DNA of 14,741 nucleotides from Friedmanniella sp. (lineage in GTDB: Bacteria > Actinomycetota > Actinomycetes > Propionibacteriales > Propionibacteriaceae), in NCBI GenBank assembly GCA_025964935.1, contig JAOPXW010000399.1:1-14741 (forward strand), in the 5' to 3' direction. Positions 14,028-14,741 of the stretch are shown one piece after another (position 1 is the first letter of the stretch; each line of letters opens with the position of its first letter). Under the pieces are notes generated by a model. That model ran no database searches, was not told the origin of the DNA, and saw only the letters and a program-made list of their open reading frames with translations. The translations under genes and the position numbers were made by a program.

Positions 14028-14150
14028 TCTCCCGGGCTTTTCCCCCGCCGTGGAGCAGCCCCCATCGGGGCTGCCTGCATCTCTTGGTCCAGACCCGCGC
14101 GGAGGAACCGACCACAGCTGGTCGTGTCGCCCGCGTCGACGGAACCCTAG
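14028..14150 (-). promoter_or_regulatory. ykkC-family riboswitch, guanidine-I type
   Basis: Read on the minus strand, this ~123-nt segment has the ykkC hallmarks in order. First is CTAGGGTTCCG (14150 to 14140). Next is a perfect 6-bp hairpin CGACCA-GCTG-TGGTCG (14124-14109). Then comes CTGGACCAAGAG, against the consensus CTGGTCCGAGAG. After that is an 8-bp hairpin GCAGCCCC-GATG-GGGGCTGC (14074-14055). Last is the near-invariant 3' block ACGGCGGG followed by AAAAGCCCGGGAGA, ending at 14028. It ends 51 nt before the permease ATG. Guanidine-I (ykkC subtype 1) is favoured over the ppGpp, PRPP and nucleotide-sensing ykkC subtypes because the divergent neighbour is a ureohydrolase with a guanidine-III type leader. 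Subtype residues should still be aligned. Confidence 0.88.
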
Positions 14151-14181
14151 GTGCGCTCCGCCCACAGGGCGGATCACGCAC
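14151..14181. other. Strong interrupted hairpin next to the guanidine-I element
   Basis: An inner 7-bp stem TCCGCCC-ACA-GGGCGGA (14157-14173) is enclosed by an outer 5-bp stem GTGCG/CGCAC (14151-14155 with 14177-14181), separated by a 1/3-nt internal bulge. It abuts the 5' end of the permease riboswitch. It may be an extra 5' stem of that leader RNA, a transcript-protecting hairpin or a protein-binding dyad. Confidence 0.5.
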
Positions 14182-14340
14182 CAGTCCAACGCACCGCGGT
14201 TACAGCGGGGCGGGCGGTTTGTTACCGATCAGGAACGACGAACGCACGCCACCGAGGTGGGTTCGGCGGGTCGAAGTGGGGCCCGTACGAGGCTCCGGCG
14301 CGGCCCGCGAAGCCCTCTGGAGGCCGCCCGAGCTGCGTGC

Positions 14341-14346
14341 TAGCGT
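14341..14346 (+). promoter_or_regulatory. Possible -10 box of the ureohydrolase gene
   Basis: TAGCGT fits TANNNT and would start transcription near 14353, about 24 nt before the guanidine-III type element. No good -35 is visible. Confidence 0.35.
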
Positions 14347-14376
14347 TCCGCGGCAAGGTGCAGGAAGAGCTCCGAA

Positions 14377-14417
14377 CCGACGAGGGTGGCCGTACCGGGA
14401 TACGCGCAAAGACGGCC
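14377..14417 (+). promoter_or_regulatory. Guanidine-III (ykkC-III) riboswitch
   Basis: A 41-nt element matching the compact ykkC-III pseudoknot. It has CCG then the conserved ACGAGG (14377-14385), GGCCGT (14388-14393), AC, the P1 partner CGG (14396-14398), a linker, and CAAAGACGGCC (14407-14417). GGCCGT pairs exactly with ACGGCC (14412-14417) to make the pseudoknot helix, and CCG pairs with CGG for the short P1. Five nt after the element comes GAGGAG (14422-14427), the ribosome site for the ATG at 14433. Guanidine binding and pseudoknot formation are therefore positioned to free or constrain translation initiation. This RNA class is known mainly from actinobacteria and from genes such as emrE and speB-like ureohydrolases. 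Confidence 0.85.
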
Positions 14418-14432
14418 TCACGAGGAGTGACG

Positions 14433-14741
14433 ATGTCAGAGCAGGAGCAGGAACACACTCACGCCGAGGGCGGCCCCCGCCACTCGCACGGACCGGGCGG
14501 CCACTCCCACGGCCCCGACGGCCACTCCCACAGCGACGCCTTCGCGCAGAAGGAGGGCAGGTGGGCCCAGGAGGCTGAGGCGCGGATCTCCCTCTTCCGC
14601 CACGACGAGGAGATCGAGCGCGGGCTGGCGTACGGGCTGGCCGGCTCCCCGACCCTGGTGGACCGCACCATCCCGACCTTCTCCCGTGGCGAGCTGCCGC
14701 ACTTCGCCGGTGAGCGGGGCACCTTCCTGAACTCCCCGTTC
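14433..14741 (+). CDS. gdmH: Ureohydrolase with His-rich N-terminus, probable guanidine hydrolase (3' cut by window)
   Basis: The first 103 codons of a gene running off the window. Residues 1-35 form a His-rich tail with HTH (8-10) and three HSH motifs at 17-19, 24-26 and 31-33, the last three in a 7-residue repeat of the form H-S-H-G-P-x-G. Then follow an amphipathic segment and the stretch IPTFSRGELPHFAGERGTFL (about 80-99), which resembles the N-terminal approach to the arginase/agmatinase fold of Ni-dependent guanidine hydrolases. The metal-binding core lies beyond the window, so catalysis cannot be verified. The ATG has GAGGAG 5 nt upstream. Control by a guanidine-III type RNA and divergence from a ykkC-controlled permease strongly support guanidine hydrolase (guanidine to urea and ammonia). 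A plain agmatinase is the alternative. The tail probably binds nickel. Confidence 0.75.
   Translation, partial: MSEQEQEHTHAEGGPRHSHGPGGHSHGPDGHSHSDAFAQKEGRWAQEAEARISLFRHDEEIERGLAYGLAGSPTLVDRTIPTFSRGELPHFAGERGTFLNSPF

Larger units (their letters stand above)
13977..14432. promoter_or_regulatory. Divergent leader region, permease / ureohydrolase
   Basis: This 456-bp gap contains no credible gene. Open frames crossing it are by-products of GC-rich sequence. It holds two structured RNA leaders facing opposite ways (14028-14150 minus, 14377-14417 plus) and a strong hairpin at 14151-14181. The central part, 14182-14340, must contain the permease promoter. There TGTAAC (complement of 14199-14204) is the best -10-like hexamer, without a clear -35. 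A GCGGTT direct repeat (14196-14201 and 14214-14219) is also there. Confidence 0.7.

Noticed and set aside
11571..14150. Very long plus-strand open frame (859 codons)
   Set aside because: It lies antisense to the aldo/keto reductase and permease, is rich in G, H, Q, R and D without any fold pattern, and runs through the permease leader. It is a by-product of high-GC codon bias.
14182..14376. Guanidine-II (mini-ykkC) double hairpin in the same gap
   Set aside because: I looked for two adjacent short hairpins with ACGR loops and did not find them; only class I and class III signatures are present.
14084..14578. Plus-strand open frame of 164 codons in the divergent leader
   Set aside because: It crosses both structured RNA leaders and overlaps the real ureohydrolase start in another frame; composition is Arg/Pro-rich.
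1..14741. tRNA, rRNA, CRISPR array, insertion sequence or phage attachment site
   Set aside because: No cloverleaf, rRNA-like block, regularly spaced repeats, transposase or terminal inverted repeats were seen on either strand.

Overview
The window is about 14.7 kb of very GC-rich, gene-dense DNA. High third-position GC, frequent GTG starts, TANNNT-type -10 boxes, and LacI, GntR and MarR regulators beside sugar-acid and polyol enzymes all point to a soil- or plant-type actinobacterium. The genus cannot be fixed from sequence alone. Both window edges cut genes.

Left part (1-7190): sugar-acid and polyol catabolism. On the + strand are the 3' end of a DUF1537 acid-sugar kinase (OtnK family), a 3-hydroxyacid dehydrogenase of the LtnD/GarR type, and a GntR/FCD regulator. 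On the - strand, reading from 6022 down to 2450, are a Gfo/Idh/MocA (inositol-dehydrogenase-like) oxidoreductase, a hydroxypyruvate/2-oxo-tetronate isomerase, a glycerate 2-kinase and a MarR regulator. A divergent LacI gene (6144-7190) faces this operon across about 120 bp. That gap holds a perfect 14-bp palindrome and a second near-copy, which look like the LacI operators. Together the genes could turn C4 sugar acids or hydroxypyruvate-type intermediates into 2-phosphoglycerate or another glycolytic phosphate.

Middle part (7197-12266): less tightly linked genes. These are a GMC oxidoreductase (-), a divergent PLP-dependent group II decarboxylase (+), and a coupled - strand pair of an aldo/keto reductase and an alpha/beta-hydrolase esterase.

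Right part (12411-14741) is the most interesting. A 12-TM APC-type permease (-) and a ureohydrolase-family gene (+, cut by the window end) are divergently transcribed from a 456-bp gap. Each leader carries a different guanidine-riboswitch-like RNA. The permease leader (14028-14150, - strand) has the ykkC/guanidine-I signatures. The ureohydrolase leader (14377-14417, + strand) has a 41-nt guanidine-III (ykkC-III) pseudoknot ending 5 nt before the Shine-Dalgarno sequence. The ureohydrolase begins with a His-rich tail of four HxH motifs and fits a nickel-dependent guanidine hydrolase (GdmH). The unit reads as a self-contained guanidine uptake and hydrolysis module controlled by two unrelated RNA sensors.

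The first 52 bases are an exact copy of 387-438 and break the reading frame of the kinase. This is probably an assembly artefact at a contig end.
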